Positions 8,595 through 20,854 of a DNA stretch of 64,000 nt are shown piece by piece; the first letter of the stretch is position 1; the number at the start of each line of letters is the position of its first letter. The stretch covers positions 2,232,001 through 2,296,000 of the forward strand of contig NZ_CP016948.1 in NCBI RefSeq assembly GCF_001642805.2, in the 5' to 3' direction. A program made the position numbers and the translations under genes. This DNA comes from Serratia surfactantfaciens (GTDB taxonomy: Bacteria > Pseudomonadota > Gammaproteobacteria > Enterobacterales > Enterobacteriaceae). A model generated the notes under the pieces. The model was not told the origin of the DNA, made no database searches, and saw only the letters and a list, made by a program, of their open reading frames with translations.

Positions 8595-9542
8595 TTACTT
8601 CAGGCAGCTCACGTACTGGTTTGACAGCGCTGTCAGGAATTTCCCGTAGCTGTCCTTCCCCAGCGCGATGCCGATGCCCAGCGGGTCCAGCGTTCCTGAA
8701 CGCACTTTGGTACCCTTGGCGACGGCATTGATTACGGCCGGCCTGAATTGTGGCTCAGCAAAAACGCATACCGCTTTCTGCTCAACCAACTGTGTTCGAA
8801 TTTGGTGTAGGCGCTGTGCTCCAGGCTGAATTTCGGGATTGACGGTGAAATGGCCCAGCGGACTCAAACCGTAGTGTTTCTCAAAGTAGCCGTAAGCATC
8901 ATGAAAAACAAAATAACCCTTACCTTGCACAGGCGTAAGCATGTTACCAACATTTTTGTCAGTTTGCGTCAGCAGATTCTCGAACTGGCGCAGGTTTGCG
9001 TCTAATTTGTCCTTATTTTGCGGCATAAGTTCCAACAATCTGTCGTGAATCGCGATCGCCGTCACTTTTGCCACCTCCGGCGATAGCCAAACGTGCATAT
9101 TGTACTCGCCGTGATGATGCCCGTGATCGTCATCGGCATGATTATGCGCTTCATCTGCATGATCATGATCGTCGTCATCTTCGCCTTTCATCAGCAGCGG
9201 TTTCACCGCCGGCAGTTCGCTGTTGGCCAGTTTGCGGTCTGCCGAAATCGGCACCAGCGCCTTGGTCAGGAACGCTTCCATATCCGGCCCGACCCACAGC
9301 ACCAGGTCTGCGGAGCGTAGGCGCTGGATATCGGAGGGACGCAGCGCGAAATCGTGCGGCGAAGCGCCATCCGGCAGCAGCACCTCGGTCGGCGTCACGC
9401 CGTCGGCGATCGCCGCAGCGATAAAGCCCAGCGGGCGAATCGAGGTCACCACCGCAGCGGAAGCGCTGCTCAGCGGGCCGGCCATCAACAGTGCGCTGGC
9501 CAGCAGCGTGCGCTGCAGCCATTTATTTTTCTGTGCCATCAT
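8595..9542 (-). CDS. znuA: Zinc ABC transporter, periplasmic binding protein
   Basis: High-affinity zinc-binding component that delivers Zn to ZnuBC. About 315 residues: signal peptide ([18 protein letters not shown]), conserved [16 protein letters not shown], an acidic His-rich loop ([19 protein letters not shown]) typical of zinc-specific members, then NMHVWLSPE and [15 protein letters not shown]. The open frame extends to a TTG at 9569, but that would almost abut the Zur-like operator; ATG 9540-9542 (MMAQKNKW) has GGGA 6 nt upstream and gives a normal signal peptide. Other ATGs at 9554 and 9563 are possible. Divergent from znuCB. Confidence 0.96.
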   Translation of the reverse strand: MMAQKNKWLQRTLLASALLMAGPLSSASAAVVTSIRPLGFIAAAIADGVTPTEVLLPDGASPHDFALRPSDIQRLRSADLVLWVGPDMEAFLTKALVPISADRKLANSELPAVKPLLMKGEDDDDHDHADEAHNHADDDHGHHHGEYNMHVWLSPEVAKVTAIAIHDRLLELMPQNKDKLDANLRQFENLLTQTDKNVGNMLTPVQGKGYFVFHDAYGYFEKHYGLSPLGHFTVNPEIQPGAQRLHQIRTQLVEQKAVCVFAEPQFRPAVINAVAKGTKVRSGTLDPLGIGIALGKDSYGKFLTALSNQYVSCLK

Positions 9543-9571
9543 CAGTAATCCCATCGTTTTCATCAACAAGG

Positions 9572-9590
9572 CGTGATATTATAACATCCG
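9572..9590. promoter_or_regulatory. Zur-like operator between znuA and znuCB
   Basis: GTGATATTATAACATCC resembles the Zur box known from E. coli znu (core TGTTATAWTATAACA), with a perfect right half ATAACAT. It lies in the divergent znuA/znuC region, where Zur with bound zinc represses both units. Confidence 0.75.
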
Positions 9591-9617
9591 CTTCGTTCTG
9601 CAACCTGTAATCTCGAG

Positions 9618-10376
9618 ATGTCCACACTGATAACGCTAAAAAATATCTCCGTCGCCTTCGGCAGCCGCAAGGTGCTGTCGAATATTTCCCTCAGCCTGCA
9701 GCCCGGCCGCATTCTTACGCTGCTTGGCCCGAACGGCGCGGGCAAATCCACGTTGGTGCGCGTGGTGCTCGGATTGGTCAAACCAACCGCCGGCACGCTG
9801 GAGCGGGAGCCCGATCTGCGCATCGGCTACGTGCCGCAAAAACTCCACCTCGACGCCACCCTGCCGCTGACCGTCAGCCGCTTTATGCGATTGAAGCCCG
9901 GCGTAAAGAAAGCCGACATTCTGCCGGCGCTCAAGCGCGTGCACGCCGCGCACCTGCTCGACCAGCCGATGCAAAAACTCTCCGGCGGCGAGAACCAACG
10001 CGTACTGTTGGCGCGGGCGCTGCTGAATAAACCGCAACTGCTGGTGCTGGACGAACCCACGCAAGGGGTGGACGTCAACGGCCAGTTGGCGCTGTACGAC
10101 CTCATCGATCAGCTGCGTAAAGAGCTGGGCTGCGCCGTGCTGATGGTCTCGCACGATCTGCATCTGGTGATGGCCAAAACCGACGAGGTGTTGTGCCTCA
10201 ATCAGCATATCTGCTGTTCCGGCGCGCCGGAGGTGGTCTCAATGCATCCCGAATTCATCGCCATGTTCGGCAACCGCGGCGCAGAACAGCTGGCGGTGTA
10301 TCGCCACCATCACAATCACCGCCACGACCTGCAGGGAAGAATTGTCTTGAAGAAAACCGGGAGCCGCGAAGCATGA
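9618..10376 (+). CDS. znuC: Zinc ABC transporter, ATP-binding protein
   Basis: ATPase of the ZnuABC zinc importer, at the inner face of the cytoplasmic membrane. 252 residues with Walker [10 protein letters not shown], signature [16 protein letters not shown], Walker [13 protein letters not shown] and the H-loop SHDLH. The C-terminus is His-rich ([10 protein letters not shown]), as in E. coli ZnuC. The ATG has only a weak upstream GAG. It overlaps znuB by 4 nt (ATGA), indicating coupled translation. Confidence 0.97.
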   Translation: MSTLITLKNISVAFGSRKVLSNISLSLQPGRILTLLGPNGAGKSTLVRVVLGLVKPTAGTLEREPDLRIGYVPQKLHLDATLPLTVSRFMRLKPGVKKADILPALKRVHAAHLLDQPMQKLSGGENQRVLLARALLNKPQLLVLDEPTQGVDVNGQLALYDLIDQLRKELGCAVLMVSHDLHLVMAKTDEVLCLNQHICCSGAPEVVSMHPEFIAMFGNRGAEQLAVYRHHHNHRHDLQGRIVLKKTGSREA

Positions 10377-11158
10377 TCGAATTGTTACTTCCCGGCTGGC
10401 TGGCCGGGGTTTTGCTGGCTAGCGCCGCCGGGCCGCTGGGCTCCTTCGTGGTCTGGCGCCGCATGTCCTACTTCGGCGATACCCTGGCGCACGCCTCGCT
10501 GCTCGGTGTCGCCTTTGGTCTGCTGCTGGACATCAATCCTTTCTATGCGGTGATCGCCATTACCCTGCTGCTGGCCCTGGCCCTGGTGTGGCTGGAACGC
10601 CGCCCGCAGCTTTCGGTGGATACCCTGCTCGGCATTCTGGCCCACAGCGCCCTGTCGCTGGGGCTGGTGGTGGTGGCGCTGATGTCCAACGTGCGGGTCG
10701 ATCTGATGGCCTATCTGTTCGGCGATCTGCTGTCGGTCACGCTGAGCGATATTGCGATGATCGCCGGTGGCGTCGCCGTGGTGCTGCTGGTGCTGTGGTG
10801 GCAGTGGCGCGATCTGCTGTCGATGACCATCAGCCCGGAGCTGGCGCACGTCGACGGCGTCAATCTGGCGAGGGCTCGCACCGTGCTGATGCTGATTACC
10901 GCATTGACCATCGGTCTGGCGATGAAATTCGTCGGCGCCCTGATCATCACCTCGCTGCTGATCATTCCGGCGGCCACCGCTCGCCGCTTCGCGCGTACGC
11001 CGGAGCAAATGGCCGGCGTCGCCGTGTTGCTCGGCATGGTGGCGGTCACCGGCGGCCTGACCTTCTCGGCGTTTTACGATACGCCGGCCGGCCCTTCGGT
11101 GGTGCTCTGCGCCGCCGTGCTGTTCACGCTGAGCCTGTTCAAAAAACAGCAGGCCTGA
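10373..11158 (+). CDS. znuB: Zinc ABC transporter, membrane permease
   Basis: Membrane channel of the zinc importer. 261 residues, as in E. coli, beginning [16 protein letters not shown] at the ATG that overlaps the znuC stop (10373-10376). It has multiple hydrophobic segments and the ABC-3 family stretches [20 protein letters not shown] and [17 protein letters not shown] longer open frame starting at 10193 only reads through znuC in another frame. Confidence 0.97.
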   Translation: MIELLLPGWLAGVLLASAAGPLGSFVVWRRMSYFGDTLAHASLLGVAFGLLLDINPFYAVIAITLLLALALVWLERRPQLSVDTLLGILAHSALSLGLVVVALMSNVRVDLMAYLFGDLLSVTLSDIAMIAGGVAVVLLVLWWQWRDLLSMTISPELAHVDGVNLARARTVLMLITALTIGLAMKFVGALIITSLLIIPAATARRFARTPEQMAGVAVLLGMVAVTGGLTFSAFYDTPAGPSVVLCAAVLFTLSLFKKQQA

Positions 11159-11177
11159 TTTAAAGCCGGGATATGAC

Positions 11178-11202
11178 AAGGGCCGCATTTGCGGCCCTTT
11201 TT
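11178..11202 (+). terminator. Terminator of znuCB
   Basis: Stem AAGGGCCGC / GCGGCCCTT with a 4-nt ATTT loop and a run of T; it sits between znuB and the convergent ruvB and could also act toward ruvB. Confidence 0.88.
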
Positions 11203-11219
11203 CATTGAGGATGGAAAAC

Positions 11220-12224
11220 TTACTCTTCGCGTTCGAGCCCGAAGTGCCGGTAAGCATGCTGCGTCGCCAAACGGCCGCGCGGCGTGCGCTGAATAAAGCC
11301 CTGTTGGATCAGGAACGGTTCGATCACGTCTTCGATGGTTTCGCGTTCTTCGCCGATCGCCGCCGCCAGGTTGTCCAACCCGACCGGGCCACCGGTAAAC
11401 TTGTCGATAATCGCCAGCAGTAGCTTGCGATCCATATAGTCGAAGCCCTCGGCATCGACGTTGAGCATATCGAGCGCCTGCGCCGCCACCCCGCCGCTGA
11501 TCACGCCGTTGGCGCGCACCTCGGCGAAGTCGCGCACCCGGCGCAACAGGCGGTTGGCGATACGCGGCGTACCGCGCGCGCGACGGGCCACCTCATGGGC
11601 ACCCTCATCGGACAGTTCCAGCCCCAGACAACCGGCGCTGCGAGAAACGATGTGCTGCAAATCCGCTACCTGATAAAACTCCAGCCGCTGGACAATGCCG
11701 AAACGATCGCGCAGCGGTGAGGTCAGCGAGCCGGCGCGGGTGGTGGCGCCCACCAGGGTAAACGGCGGCAAATCGAGCTTAATCGAGCGCGCCGCCGGCC
11801 CTTCGCCGATCATGATATCCAGCTGGTAATCTTCCATCGCTGGATACAGCACCTCTTCCACCACCGGTGACAGGCGGTGGATTTCGTCGATGAACAAGAC
11901 GTCATGCGGTTCGAGGTTGGTCAGCATCGCCGCCAGATCGCCCGCCTTCTCCAGCACCGGGCCGGAGGTGGTGCGCAGATTCACCCCCATTTCGTTGGCC
12001 ACGATGTTGGCCAGGGTAGTTTTCCCCAGCCCCGGCGGGCCGAAGATCAGCAGGTGGTCGAGCGCGTCACCGCGCTGTTTGGCCGCCTGGATGAAGATCT
12101 CCATCTGCTCGCGGACATGCGGCTGGCCGACATATTCGGTCAACAGCTTGGGGCGAATGGCACGATCGAGGACGTCTTCCTCGTTGATCGGTTCGGCGGA
12201 GATCAGGCGATCGGCTTCAATCAT
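11220..12224 (-). CDS. ruvB: Holliday junction branch migration helicase subunit RuvB
   Basis: AAA+ motor that drives branch migration of Holliday junctions with RuvA. 334 residues with Walker [13 protein letters not shown], Walker [10 protein letters not shown], sensor [18 protein letters not shown] and the C-terminal winged helix ([27 protein letters not shown]). It lies 19 bp after ruvA in the same transcription unit, controlled by the LexA box ahead of ruvA. Confidence 0.98.
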   Translation of the reverse strand: MIEADRLISAEPINEEDVLDRAIRPKLLTEYVGQPHVREQMEIFIQAAKQRGDALDHLLIFGPPGLGKTTLANIVANEMGVNLRTTSGPVLEKAGDLAAMLTNLEPHDVLFIDEIHRLSPVVEEVLYPAMEDYQLDIMIGEGPAARSIKLDLPPFTLVGATTRAGSLTSPLRDRFGIVQRLEFYQVADLQHIVSRSAGCLGLELSDEGAHEVARRARGTPRIANRLLRRVRDFAEVRANGVISGGVAAQALDMLNVDAEGFDYMDRKLLLAIIDKFTGGPVGLDNLAAAIGEERETIEDVIEPFLIQQGFIQRTPRGRLATQHAYRHFGLEREE

Positions 12225-12243
12225 TATCTACCTCTTAGCGGCC

Positions 12244-12858
12244 TTACAAAGCAGCGCGCAACGCGTCGCGGATCAGCGTCTCGCAGTCGGCACCCGGTTT
12301 GGCAATTTTGCTGACCATGCGGCTGGCTTCCTGCGGCTTGTAGCCCAACGCCACCAGCGCCGAGACGGCTTCGGCTTCCGCGTCCGCTTCCGGCGTTTTG
12401 TCGGCGGCGGCCGGCAGGCTGATCTCGCTGCTGTTGTTGAACAGATCGCCGTTGAGCCCCTTGAAGCGGTCTTTCATCTCTACCACCAGGCGCTCGGCGG
12501 TTTTCTTGCCCACGCCCGGCAGCTTGACCAGCGCAGTGATCTCTTCGCGCTCCACCGCACTGACGAACTGCTGTGCGGACATGCCCGACAGGATCGCCAG
12601 CGCCAGCTTCGGCCCGACGCCGTTAACCTTGATCAGCTCGCGGAACAGCGCACGCTCTTGCTTGTCGTTGAAACCGTACAGCAGCTGCGCGTCCTCACGC
12701 ACCACGAAGTGGGTAAACACGATGGCCTCTTGCCCCAGTTCCGGCAGCTCGTAAAAGCAGGTCATCGGCATGTGCACTTCATAGCCCACGCCGTTTGCCT
12801 CCAGTAACACCAGCGGCGGCTGCTTTTCCAGAATATTTCCTCTGAGACGACCTATCAT
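12244..12858 (-). CDS. ruvA: Holliday junction DNA-binding subunit RuvA
   Basis: Tetrameric protein that holds the four-way junction and loads RuvB. 204 residues: N-terminal OB fold ([15 protein letters not shown]), paired helix-hairpin-helix motifs ([30 protein letters not shown]) and a C-terminal domain III that contacts RuvB ([17 protein letters not shown]). The start has GCAGGAGGG upstream. First gene of the SOS-controlled ruvAB unit. Confidence 0.98.
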   Translation of the reverse strand: MIGRLRGNILEKQPPLVLLEANGVGYEVHMPMTCFYELPELGQEAIVFTHFVVREDAQLLYGFNDKQERALFRELIKVNGVGPKLALAILSGMSAQQFVSAVEREEITALVKLPGVGKKTAERLVVEMKDRFKGLNGDLFNNSSEISLPAAADKTPEADAEAEAVSALVALGYKPQEASRMVSKIAKPGADCETLIRDALRAAL

Positions 12859-12924
12859 TTACCCTCCTGCAGAATTACCGGGCATGGCGCCCTGCCATGC
12901 CGTTGCTGGTAAAGCTTATAACAT

Positions 12925-12951
12925 AAAAAAGGCTGGATGAATATCCAGCCT
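12925..12951 (-). terminator. Terminator-like hairpin after ruvC, overlapping the LexA box
   Basis: On the minus strand AGGCTGGAT / ATCCAGCCT forms an 8-9 bp stem with a 4-nt loop, followed by TTTTTT. It lies 20 bp beyond the ruvC stop. The stem is the LexA operator itself. Confidence 0.7.
12933..12948. promoter_or_regulatory. LexA (SOS) box of ruvAB
   Basis: CTGGATGAATATCCAG is a CTG-N10-CAG palindrome nearly the same as the E. coli ruvA SOS box, 75 bp upstream of ruvA. On the minus strand it is followed by six T residues, so the same 16 bp form a hairpin able to act as the terminator of ruvC. Confidence 0.85.
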
Positions 12952-12970
12952 GAGTAATCACCGCTTTGCG

Positions 12971-13492
12971 TCAGCGCAAACGCCCGCGCGCCAGGTTCAG
13001 CCGCCCTTCGCTCATCCGCAGCACGTTCTGGCTAAGGTGGCAGTGGGTAATAGCGATGGCCAGGGCGTCGGCGGCATCCGCCTGCGGGTTGGCCGAGAGT
13101 TTGAGCAGCGAGCGCACCATGTGTTGCACCTGCGCCTTTTCGGCTGCACCGGTGCCGACCACGGTTTGTTTGACCTGCCGCGCCGCATACTCGAACACTT
13201 CCAGATTCTGATTCACCGCCGCCACGATCGCGACGCCGCGCGCCTGACCGAGCTTGAGCGCCGAATCCGGGTTCTTGGCCATGAACACCTGTTCGATGGC
13301 GAAGAAGTCGGGCTGGAACTGGGTGATGATCTCACTGACGCCGGCATAAATCAGCTTCAGCCGCGTCGGCATGTCGTCCACCACCGTGCGAATGCAACCG
13401 CTGGCGATATAGCTCAACTGACGCCCCTGCTGGCGAATAAGGCCATAGCCGGTGACGCGTGAGCCGGGATCGATACCGAGTATGATCGCCAT
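12971..13492 (-). CDS. ruvC: Holliday junction resolvase RuvC
   Basis: Dimeric endonuclease that cuts Holliday junctions symmetrically. 173 residues, as in E. coli, with the catalytic acidic residues visible in [18 protein letters not shown] and [13 protein letters not shown]. The frame opens four codons earlier (13504), but ATG 13490-13492 (MAIILGID) matches the family and has AGGTGG about 8 nt upstream. It lies downstream of yebC and ahead of ruvAB. Confidence 0.97.
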   Translation of the reverse strand: MAIILGIDPGSRVTGYGLIRQQGRQLSYIASGCIRTVVDDMPTRLKLIYAGVSEIITQFQPDFFAIEQVFMAKNPDSALKLGQARGVAIVAAVNQNLEVFEYAARQVKQTVVGTGAAEKAQVQHMVRSLLKLSANPQADAADALAIAITHCHLSQNVLRMSEGRLNLARGRLR

Positions 13493-13549
13493 ATCTACAT
13501 CCACCTTGCATGCACGGCGCCGCCGAACGGCGGCGCCCGTTTTACCGGA

Positions 13550-14293
13550 TTACAGCGTCGCCGCCACTTCGTCGGAGATCTCACCGTTATGGTAAACTTC
13601 CTGCACGTCGTCGCAGTCTTCCAGCATATCGATCAGGCGCAGCAGCTTAGGCGCGGTTTCCGCATCCATGTCGGCCTTGGTCGATGGGATCATCGACACT
13701 TCCGCCGCTTCGGCTTCGAAGCCCGCCGCGGTCAGCGCGTCTTTCACCGCGCCCAGACTTTCCCAGGCGGTGAACACGTCGATGGCGCCATCGTCATAGG
13801 TCACGATGTCTTCCGCGCCGGCTTCCAGCGCCGCTTCCATTACGCTGTCTTCATCCAGGCCTGGTGCGTAAGTGATCACGCCCTTCTTGGTGAACAGGTA
13901 GGCAACGGAACCGTCGGTGCCGAGGTTGCCGCCGCATTTGGTGAAGGCGTGACGCACTTCCGCCACGGTGCGGTTGCGGTTGTCGCTCAGGCATTCGATC
14001 ATGACGGCGGTGCCGCCAGGGCCGTAGCCTTCATAGATGATGGTTTCCATGTTGGTATCATCATCACCGCCCACGCCGCGCGCGATTGCACGGTTCATGG
14101 TGTCGCGCGTCATGTTGTTCGACAGCGCCTTGTCCATCGCCGCGCGCAGACGCGGGTTGGAATCCGGATCGCCGCCGCCCAGCTTGGCGGCCGTGACCAG
14201 CTCACGAATAATCTTGGTGAAAATTTTACCGCGCTTGGCGTCCTGCGCCGCTTTACGGTGCTTTGTGTTGGCCCACTTACTATGACCTGCCAT
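13550..14293 (-). CDS. yebC: YebC/PmpR-family DNA-binding / translation-associated protein
   Basis: Conserved protein of the TACO1/YebC family. Members have been described as transcriptional regulators (PmpR) and, more recently, as ribosome-associated factors that help translation of proline stretches. 247 residues beginning [23 protein letters not shown], with the family core [19 protein letters not shown]. Located nudB-yebC-ruvC as in E. coli. Confidence 0.96.
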   Translation of the reverse strand: MAGHSKWANTKHRKAAQDAKRGKIFTKIIRELVTAAKLGGGDPDSNPRLRAAMDKALSNNMTRDTMNRAIARGVGGDDDTNMETIIYEGYGPGGTAVMIECLSDNRNRTVAEVRHAFTKCGGNLGTDGSVAYLFTKKGVITYAPGLDEDSVMEAALEAGAEDIVTYDDGAIDVFTAWESLGAVKDALTAAGFEAEAAEVSMIPSTKADMDAETAPKLLRLIDMLEDCDDVQEVYHNGEISDEVAATL

Positions 14294-14313
14294 AAAAAAA
14301 TCTCCGAAAAAAA

Positions 14314-14760
14314 CTACTGGACTGAATTGATCACGAACTCTTCAATTGCCTGCTGATTGCTCCACGACTTGGTCAACTTCACGGCCTCTGCCGCCTCAAG
14401 CCATTGGTAAGCGTGATGCTCGGTAATCACCGGATCGCGCTCCTCGGGCAACGCCAGACAGAACCAGTGCTCTTTATTGCGCGTGGTTCCCGGCGCATAG
14501 CGATGTCGCAAATGGACAAAGAGTTCAAACTCCACGCAGCGCTGGCAATCGAACAACGGCAGGTGCTCTGCTTCGATATCGATGCCGACTTCTTCCATGA
14601 CTTCACGCTGCGCGGCATGCGGCGGCGACTCATCCTGCTCCAGGCTGCCGGTGACCGACTGCCAGAACTCGGTATCGTCGCGCCGCTGTAACATCAGCAC
14701 CCGACCACTGGATTTCGCGTAAATCACTACCAGGATAGATTCAGGGCGCTTATAACTCAT
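14314..14760 (-). CDS. nudB: Dihydroneopterin triphosphate diphosphatase (Nudix)
   Basis: Removes pyrophosphate from dihydroneopterin triphosphate in folate synthesis. 148 residues with a complete Nudix box from GSLEQDE through REVMEEVGI, and the family features [16 protein letters not shown] and [17 protein letters not shown] 14758-14760 overlaps the aspS stop by one base (TGATG); a GTG one codon earlier is also in frame. Confidence 0.96.
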   Translation of the reverse strand: MSYKRPESILVVIYAKSSGRVLMLQRRDDTEFWQSVTGSLEQDESPPHAAQREVMEEVGIDIEAEHLPLFDCQRCVEFELFVHLRHRYAPGTTRNKEHWFCLALPEERDPVITEHHAYQWLEAAEAVKLTKSWSNQQAIEEFVINSVQ

Positions 14761-16544
14761 CACTCGCTCTCTTGTTCCGCACCGGCTTTCTTTACCACGC
14801 TGATCGCCAGCTCCTGCAGCGACGCCGGGTTAGCGAAGCTCGGTGCGTCGGTCATCAGGCAGGCCGCCGCGGTGGTTTTCGGGAAGGCAATGACGTCGCG
14901 GATGTTGTCGGTGCCGGTCAGCAGCATCACCAGACGGTCCAGGCCGAAGGCCAGACCGGCGTGCGGCGGCGTGCCGTACTTCAGCGCGTCCAGCAGGAAG
15001 CCGAACTTCTCGCGCTGTTCGTGTTCGTTAATGCCCAGAATGCTGAACACCGTCTGCTGCATTTCGCTGCGGTGAATACGCACCGAACCGCCGCCCACTT
15101 CGTAGCCGTTGATCACCATGTCATAGGCGTTGGCGATGGCGTTGACCGGCGCAGCGGCCAGCTCTTCCGGGCTCATGTCGCGCGGTGAAGTGAACGGGTG
15201 GTGCATAGCCGCCAGGCCGCCCTCTTCGTCTTCTTCGAACATCGGGAAGTCAACCACCCACAGCGGCGCCCAGCTGTCGAGTTGGGTCAGTGCCAAATCG
15301 CGACCCAGCTTCAGGCGCAGCGCGCCCATCGCATCGGTGACAATCTTGAAGCTGTCGGCGCCGAAGAACAGGATATCGCCGGTCTGCGCATCGGTGCGCG
15401 CCAGGACGGCTTCCAGCACGTCCGCGCTGAGGAATTTGGCGATCGGGCTCTGCACGCCTTCCATGCCTGCGGCGCGGTCGTTGACCTTCAGCCACGCCAG
15501 GCCTTTGGCACCGTAGATGTTGACGAAAGCGCCGTACTCGTCGATCTGCTTACGGGTCAGCTGTGCGCCGCCCGGTACGCGGATCGCCGCCACGCGGCCT
15601 TTGGCGTCATTGGCCGGGCCGGAGAACACTTTAAACTCGACGTCTTTGACCAGGTCAGCCACGTCCACCAGCTCCAGCGGGTTACGCAGGTCCGGCTTGT
15701 CGGAACCAAAGCGACGCATCGCTTCGGCGAAGGTCATGACCGGGAAATCGCCCAGATCCACGCCTTTCACGTCCAGCCACAGTTCACGCGCCAGTTTCTC
15801 CATCACTTCACGCACCTGATCGGCAGTCATGAAGGAGGTTTCGACGTCGATCTGGGTGAATTCAGGCTGACGGTCCGCACGCAGGTCTTCGTCACGGAAG
15901 CATTTGACGATCTGGTAGTAACGATCGAAGCCGGACATCATCAGCAGCTGTTTAAACAGCTGCGGGGACTGCGGCAGCGCGTAGAATTTGCCCTTGTGCA
16001 CGCGGCTCGGCACCAGGTAATCGCGGGCGCCTTCCGGCGTCGCCTTGGTCAGCATCGGCGTTTCGATGTCGAGGAAGCCATGGCTGTCCATGAAGCGGCG
16101 CACGAAGCTGGTGATCTTGGCGCGGGTCTTCAGACGCTCGGCCATTTCCGGGCGGCGCAGATCCAGGTAGCGATATTTCAGGCGCGCTTCTTCGCTGTTG
16201 ACCTGGTTGGAGTCCAGCGGCAGCGGCTCGGAGCGGTTGATGATCTCGAGCGCGTGAGCGAACACTTCCACTTCGCCGGTGGCCATATCTTTATTGATCT
16301 GGCTGTCCGGACGCGCACGCACGGTGCCGACGATCTGGATGCAGAACTCATTGCGCAGGTCGTAAGCCTTGTCGAACGCCACTTTCTCGTCCGGATCGAA
16401 GAACACCTGCACGATGCCTTCGCGGTCGCGCATATCAATAAAGATCAGGCCGCCGAGATCGCGACGACGATTGACCCAACCACACAGAGTGACTTCCTGG
16501 CCCACGTGGGACAGATTCAACTGCCCGCAATATTCAGTACGCAT
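14760..16544 (-). CDS. aspS: Aspartyl-tRNA synthetase
   Basis: Charges tRNA-Asp with aspartate. 594 residues (E. coli 590): N-terminal OB-fold anticodon-binding domain ([29 protein letters not shown]), class II catalytic core with [18 protein letters not shown], the bacterial insertion domain, and C-terminal motif 3 [13 protein letters not shown]. It heads the nudB-yebC-ruvC cluster after the small FmdB-like gene. Confidence 0.98.
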   Translation of the reverse strand: MRTEYCGQLNLSHVGQEVTLCGWVNRRRDLGGLIFIDMRDREGIVQVFFDPDEKVAFDKAYDLRNEFCIQIVGTVRARPDSQINKDMATGEVEVFAHALEIINRSEPLPLDSNQVNSEEARLKYRYLDLRRPEMAERLKTRAKITSFVRRFMDSHGFLDIETPMLTKATPEGARDYLVPSRVHKGKFYALPQSPQLFKQLLMMSGFDRYYQIVKCFRDEDLRADRQPEFTQIDVETSFMTADQVREVMEKLARELWLDVKGVDLGDFPVMTFAEAMRRFGSDKPDLRNPLELVDVADLVKDVEFKVFSGPANDAKGRVAAIRVPGGAQLTRKQIDEYGAFVNIYGAKGLAWLKVNDRAAGMEGVQSPIAKFLSADVLEAVLARTDAQTGDILFFGADSFKIVTDAMGALRLKLGRDLALTQLDSWAPLWVVDFPMFEEDEEGGLAAMHHPFTSPRDMSPEELAAAPVNAIANAYDMVINGYEVGGGSVRIHRSEMQQTVFSILGINEHEQREKFGFLLDALKYGTPPHAGLAFGLDRLVMLLTGTDNIRDVIAFPKTTAAACLMTDAPSFANPASLQELAISVVKKAGAEQESE

Positions 16545-16618
16545 ACGCTATCCTTTTACACAGCCGATGCCGCGCCGGGCTACTGCGCCCCTGTCGCGCG
16601 GCTGTTATCTGATAAATT

Positions 16619-16810
16619 CTACTTGTTGCCCGGTTTAAAATCCGTCGCATACCAGCCGGTGCCCTTAAGCTGGAAACCGGAGGATGAGATCAACTTGGTC
16701 AACGCGGGCTGCCCACACGCCGGGCAGTCTGCCAGCGGCGCATCGGAAAATTTTTGCAATTTCTCTAACCGATGGTTGCAAGCACCACATGCATATTCAT
16801 AAATCGGCAT
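16619..16810 (-). CDS. FmdB-family zinc-ribbon protein
   Basis: Small cytosolic protein of 63 residues beginning [13 protein letters not shown], the hallmark of the FmdB / CxxC_CxxC_SSSS family. Two CxxC pairs (CGAC and CPAC) form the predicted zinc ribbon, followed by the family's [17 protein letters not shown] tail. The exact role is unknown; in other species it is often found beside aspS, as here (74 bp upstream). The open frame extends 13 codons further to 16849, but the conserved start is MPIYEYAC. Confidence 0.92.
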   Translation of the reverse strand: MPIYEYACGACNHRLEKLQKFSDAPLADCPACGQPALTKLISSSGFQLKGTGWYATDFKPGNK

Positions 16811-17064
16811 AGGTCGTTGGATTAAAGAGTGTTGAAAAAAGGGAGTCATTATAAAGGAAATTCATCCGCCCGATAAGTGCGAACACAGCATTGTTACTGC
16901 ACTAAATGGCGCGTTTTTGTCCGAATCAACACATCGATTAACAAATTTCCCATTAACCTGCGACAGTTTTTTCACGTAGCCTGACTCTCCCCCGGTTTTG
17001 CGACTTACGCCGCTCGGCTGGCGTACCGGACAGTTTTTATCCACTTCGCAACGAGATGAAATTC

Positions 17065-17643
17065 ATGCTGAAACTTGACGCCCAAACCACCGCTCTGGTG
17101 CTGATCGATTTGCAAAACGGCATTCTCCCTTACGCCGGCGGCCCGCACAGCGCCGATCAGGTCGTGGCGAACGCCGCGTTGCTGGCCGCGCGTTTTCGTA
17201 TGCTGGGCGCGCCGGTACTGCTGGTGCGCGTCGGCTGGTCAGACTCCTTCGCCGAAGCGTTGAAGCAGCCGGTGGACAAACCGGCTCCCGCGCCCGCCGG
17301 CGGTTTACCGACCAATTGGTGGGAGTTCCCCGCGCAGCTGGCGGTCAGCGACAGCGATATTCGGGTAACCAAACGCCAATGGGGCGCCTTCTACGGCACC
17401 GATCTGGATTTGCAGCTGCGGCGCCGCGGCGTCAAATCCGTGGTGCTGGGCGGCATTTCCACCAATATCGGTGTGGAGTCCACCGCCCGCGCCGCCTGGG
17501 AGCACGGCTATGAACTGCTGATCGCCGAAGATGCCTGCAGCGCGCAGAGTGCGGAAATGCACCGCTTCGCGTTCGAGCACATCTTCCCGCGGCTGGCACG
17601 GGTGCGCGACACCGGCGAAATTCTTGCCGCGCTCGAGCGGTAA
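17065..17643 (+). CDS. yecD: Cysteine hydrolase of the isochorismatase superfamily (YecD)
   Basis: Isochorismatase-like hydrolase of unknown substrate, 192 residues. Visible catalytic elements are the Asp in [11 protein letters not shown], the Lys in [14 protein letters not shown], the cis-peptide region and the loop [18 protein letters not shown]. The usual nucleophilic cysteine position falls in GGISTN, where a Gly-Ile-Ser replaces the common CV/CI; E. coli YecD has CGISTN. ATG 17065 (MLKLDAQTT) matches E. coli; the ATG three codons upstream lacks room for a ribosome-binding site. Confidence 0.92.
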   Translation: MLKLDAQTTALVLIDLQNGILPYAGGPHSADQVVANAALLAARFRMLGAPVLLVRVGWSDSFAEALKQPVDKPAPAPAGGLPTNWWEFPAQLAVSDSDIRVTKRQWGAFYGTDLDLQLRRRGVKSVVLGGISTNIGVESTARAAWEHGYELLIAEDACSAQSAEMHRFAFEHIFPRLARVRDTGEILAALER

Positions 17644-17687
17644 CGTTAAGTTGTAGCCTGATGAGCTAAGTAAAGGAAGACGACGCC

Positions 17688-18506
17688 GTGATCTACATCG
17701 GACTGCCGCAGTGGCAACATTCGGCCTGGAACCGTATCGGGCTGCGTGATTTGGCGGATTACAGCCGCTACTTCAACTGCGTGGAAGGCAACACCACCTT
17801 CTACGCGCTGCCGAAACTGGAGATCGTGCAGCGCTGGCGCGACATGACCGGCGACGATTTTCGCTTCTGCTTCAAATTCCCGTCGGACATCAGCCACAAG
17901 GCTGCCCTGCGCAACTGCGCCGCCGAGCTGCAGGCGTTTTACCACTGCCTGAGTCCGGTGCACCAGCGCATCGGCCAGCTGTGGCTGCAGTTGCCCGCCG
18001 CCTTCGGCCCCGACGAGCTGCCGCGCATGTGGCAATTCTTCGAAAGCCTGCCGAAGGAATTCACCTACGGCGTTGAAGTGCGCCATCCGGCGTTTTTCGC
18101 CAAGGGCGAGGAAGAGCGTGCGCTGAATCAGGGGCTGCATCAGCGCGGCATCAATCGGGTGATCCTCGACAGCCGCCCGGTGCATCACGCCGCCCCCAAT
18201 AGCGCCGCCGTACGCGATGCGCAGCAGAAAAAGCCGAAGCTGCCGGTACACGCCCTGGTCACCGCCGACCAACCGCTGGTGCGCTTTATCGGTGGCGATC
18301 AACTGACTGACAACCTGCGTTGGTTCGAAGCCTGGCAGCAAAAACTGCCGCTGTGGCAGCAACAGCATCAGCCTTATCTGTTTATTCATACGCCGGACAA
18401 CGGCGATTCCCCCCAGCAAGCGCAAAAAATTTGGCAACAGCTGCGCCTGGCGATCCCCGATTTGCCTGCGCCGCCGGACTGGCCGGAACAGGATGCACTG
18501 TTTTGA
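17688..18506 (+). CDS. yecE: DUF72 family protein YecE
   Basis: 272-residue TIM-barrel protein of the DUF72/YecE family, biochemical function unknown. It begins at a GTG (17688) with AAGGAAGA upstream: MIYIGLPQWQHSAWN. Conserved family stretches include YSRYFNCVEGNTTFYALP, CFKFPSDISH and YGVEVRHPAFF. It follows yecD by 44 bp as in E. coli. Confidence 0.94.
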   Translation: MIYIGLPQWQHSAWNRIGLRDLADYSRYFNCVEGNTTFYALPKLEIVQRWRDMTGDDFRFCFKFPSDISHKAALRNCAAELQAFYHCLSPVHQRIGQLWLQLPAAFGPDELPRMWQFFESLPKEFTYGVEVRHPAFFAKGEEERALNQGLHQRGINRVILDSRPVHHAAPNSAAVRDAQQKKPKLPVHALVTADQPLVRFIGGDQLTDNLRWFEAWQQKLPLWQQQHQPYLFIHTPDNGDSPQQAQKIWQQLRLAIPDLPAPPDWPEQDALF

Positions 18507-18608
18507 CCTATTAATCTGACCAATAACATCAAATATTTCCCCGCGACAGTGAATACAATGACGGCTATGATGCTGGCTGCCAGTTTTGGTTAGGGAACGG
18601 AGTGAAAA

Positions 18609-19004
18609 ATGGTAAGCGCGCTTTATGTGGTGCTCGGCGCATTGTTGTTGATCAAACTCTCTTATGACGTAGTCAGATTAAGGATGCAGTACCGCGTAGC
18701 CTACGGCGACGGCGGTTTTTACGAATTACAGACCGCCATCCGCGTACATGGCAACGCCGTTGAATACATTCCTATCGCTGCCGTATTGCTGGTGATTATG
18801 GAGATGAACGGCGCGGAAATCTGGATGATTCACCTCTGCGGCCTGATGCTGATGGCCGGGCGGCTGGTGCATTACTACGGTTTACGCAACCGCGAGGTGC
18901 GCTGGCGCCGTTCGGGCATGGCCGCGACCTATATCTCTTTGTTGTTGATGGTGCTGGCAAATATCTTCTATCTGCCGTGGGATCTGATTTTCAGCCTGCA
19001 TTGA
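18609..19004 (+). CDS. yecN: MAPEG-family inner membrane protein YecN
   Basis: 131 residues with four hydrophobic segments and the MAPEG pattern (FYELQTAIRVHGNAVEYIP, AGRLVHYYGL). MAPEG proteins include glutathione-dependent membrane enzymes, but the bacterial YecN branch has no proven activity. The ATG has GGAGTGAAAA upstream. Confidence 0.93.
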   Translation: MVSALYVVLGALLLIKLSYDVVRLRMQYRVAYGDGGFYELQTAIRVHGNAVEYIPIAAVLLVIMEMNGAEIWMIHLCGLMLMAGRLVHYYGLRNREVRWRRSGMAATYISLLLMVLANIFYLPWDLIFSLH

Positions 19005-19097
19005 TCCCGTTTTATCATCAGGCGGCCGCGCCGCCTGCTTCCGCTCCGCTTTTTTGCGCTTTTCTGTTAGAGTACGCAGCTTCGAATTCTGAACTGA

Positions 19098-20818
<1,721 letters not shown>

Positions 20819-20830
20819 CGCTTGCTAATC

Positions 20831-20850
20831 GGGCCGGCCTGCGCCGGCCC
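20831..20850. terminator. Hairpin between cmoB and the FKBP gene
   Basis: GGGCCGGC / GCCGGCCC with a 4-nt loop lies between the converging stops. The T run is poor on both strands, so its strength as a terminator is uncertain. Confidence 0.55.
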
Positions 20851-20854
20851 GCAT

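Noticed and set aside
15198..16802. 534-codon plus-strand frame opposite aspS
   Set aside because: Shadow of aspS and the FmdB-like gene; composition is that of a complementary strand (His/Gln/Val-rich).
16862..17044. 60-codon minus-strand frame upstream of the FmdB-like gene
   Set aside because: No ribosome-binding site or family resemblance; lies in the divergent promoter region with yecD.
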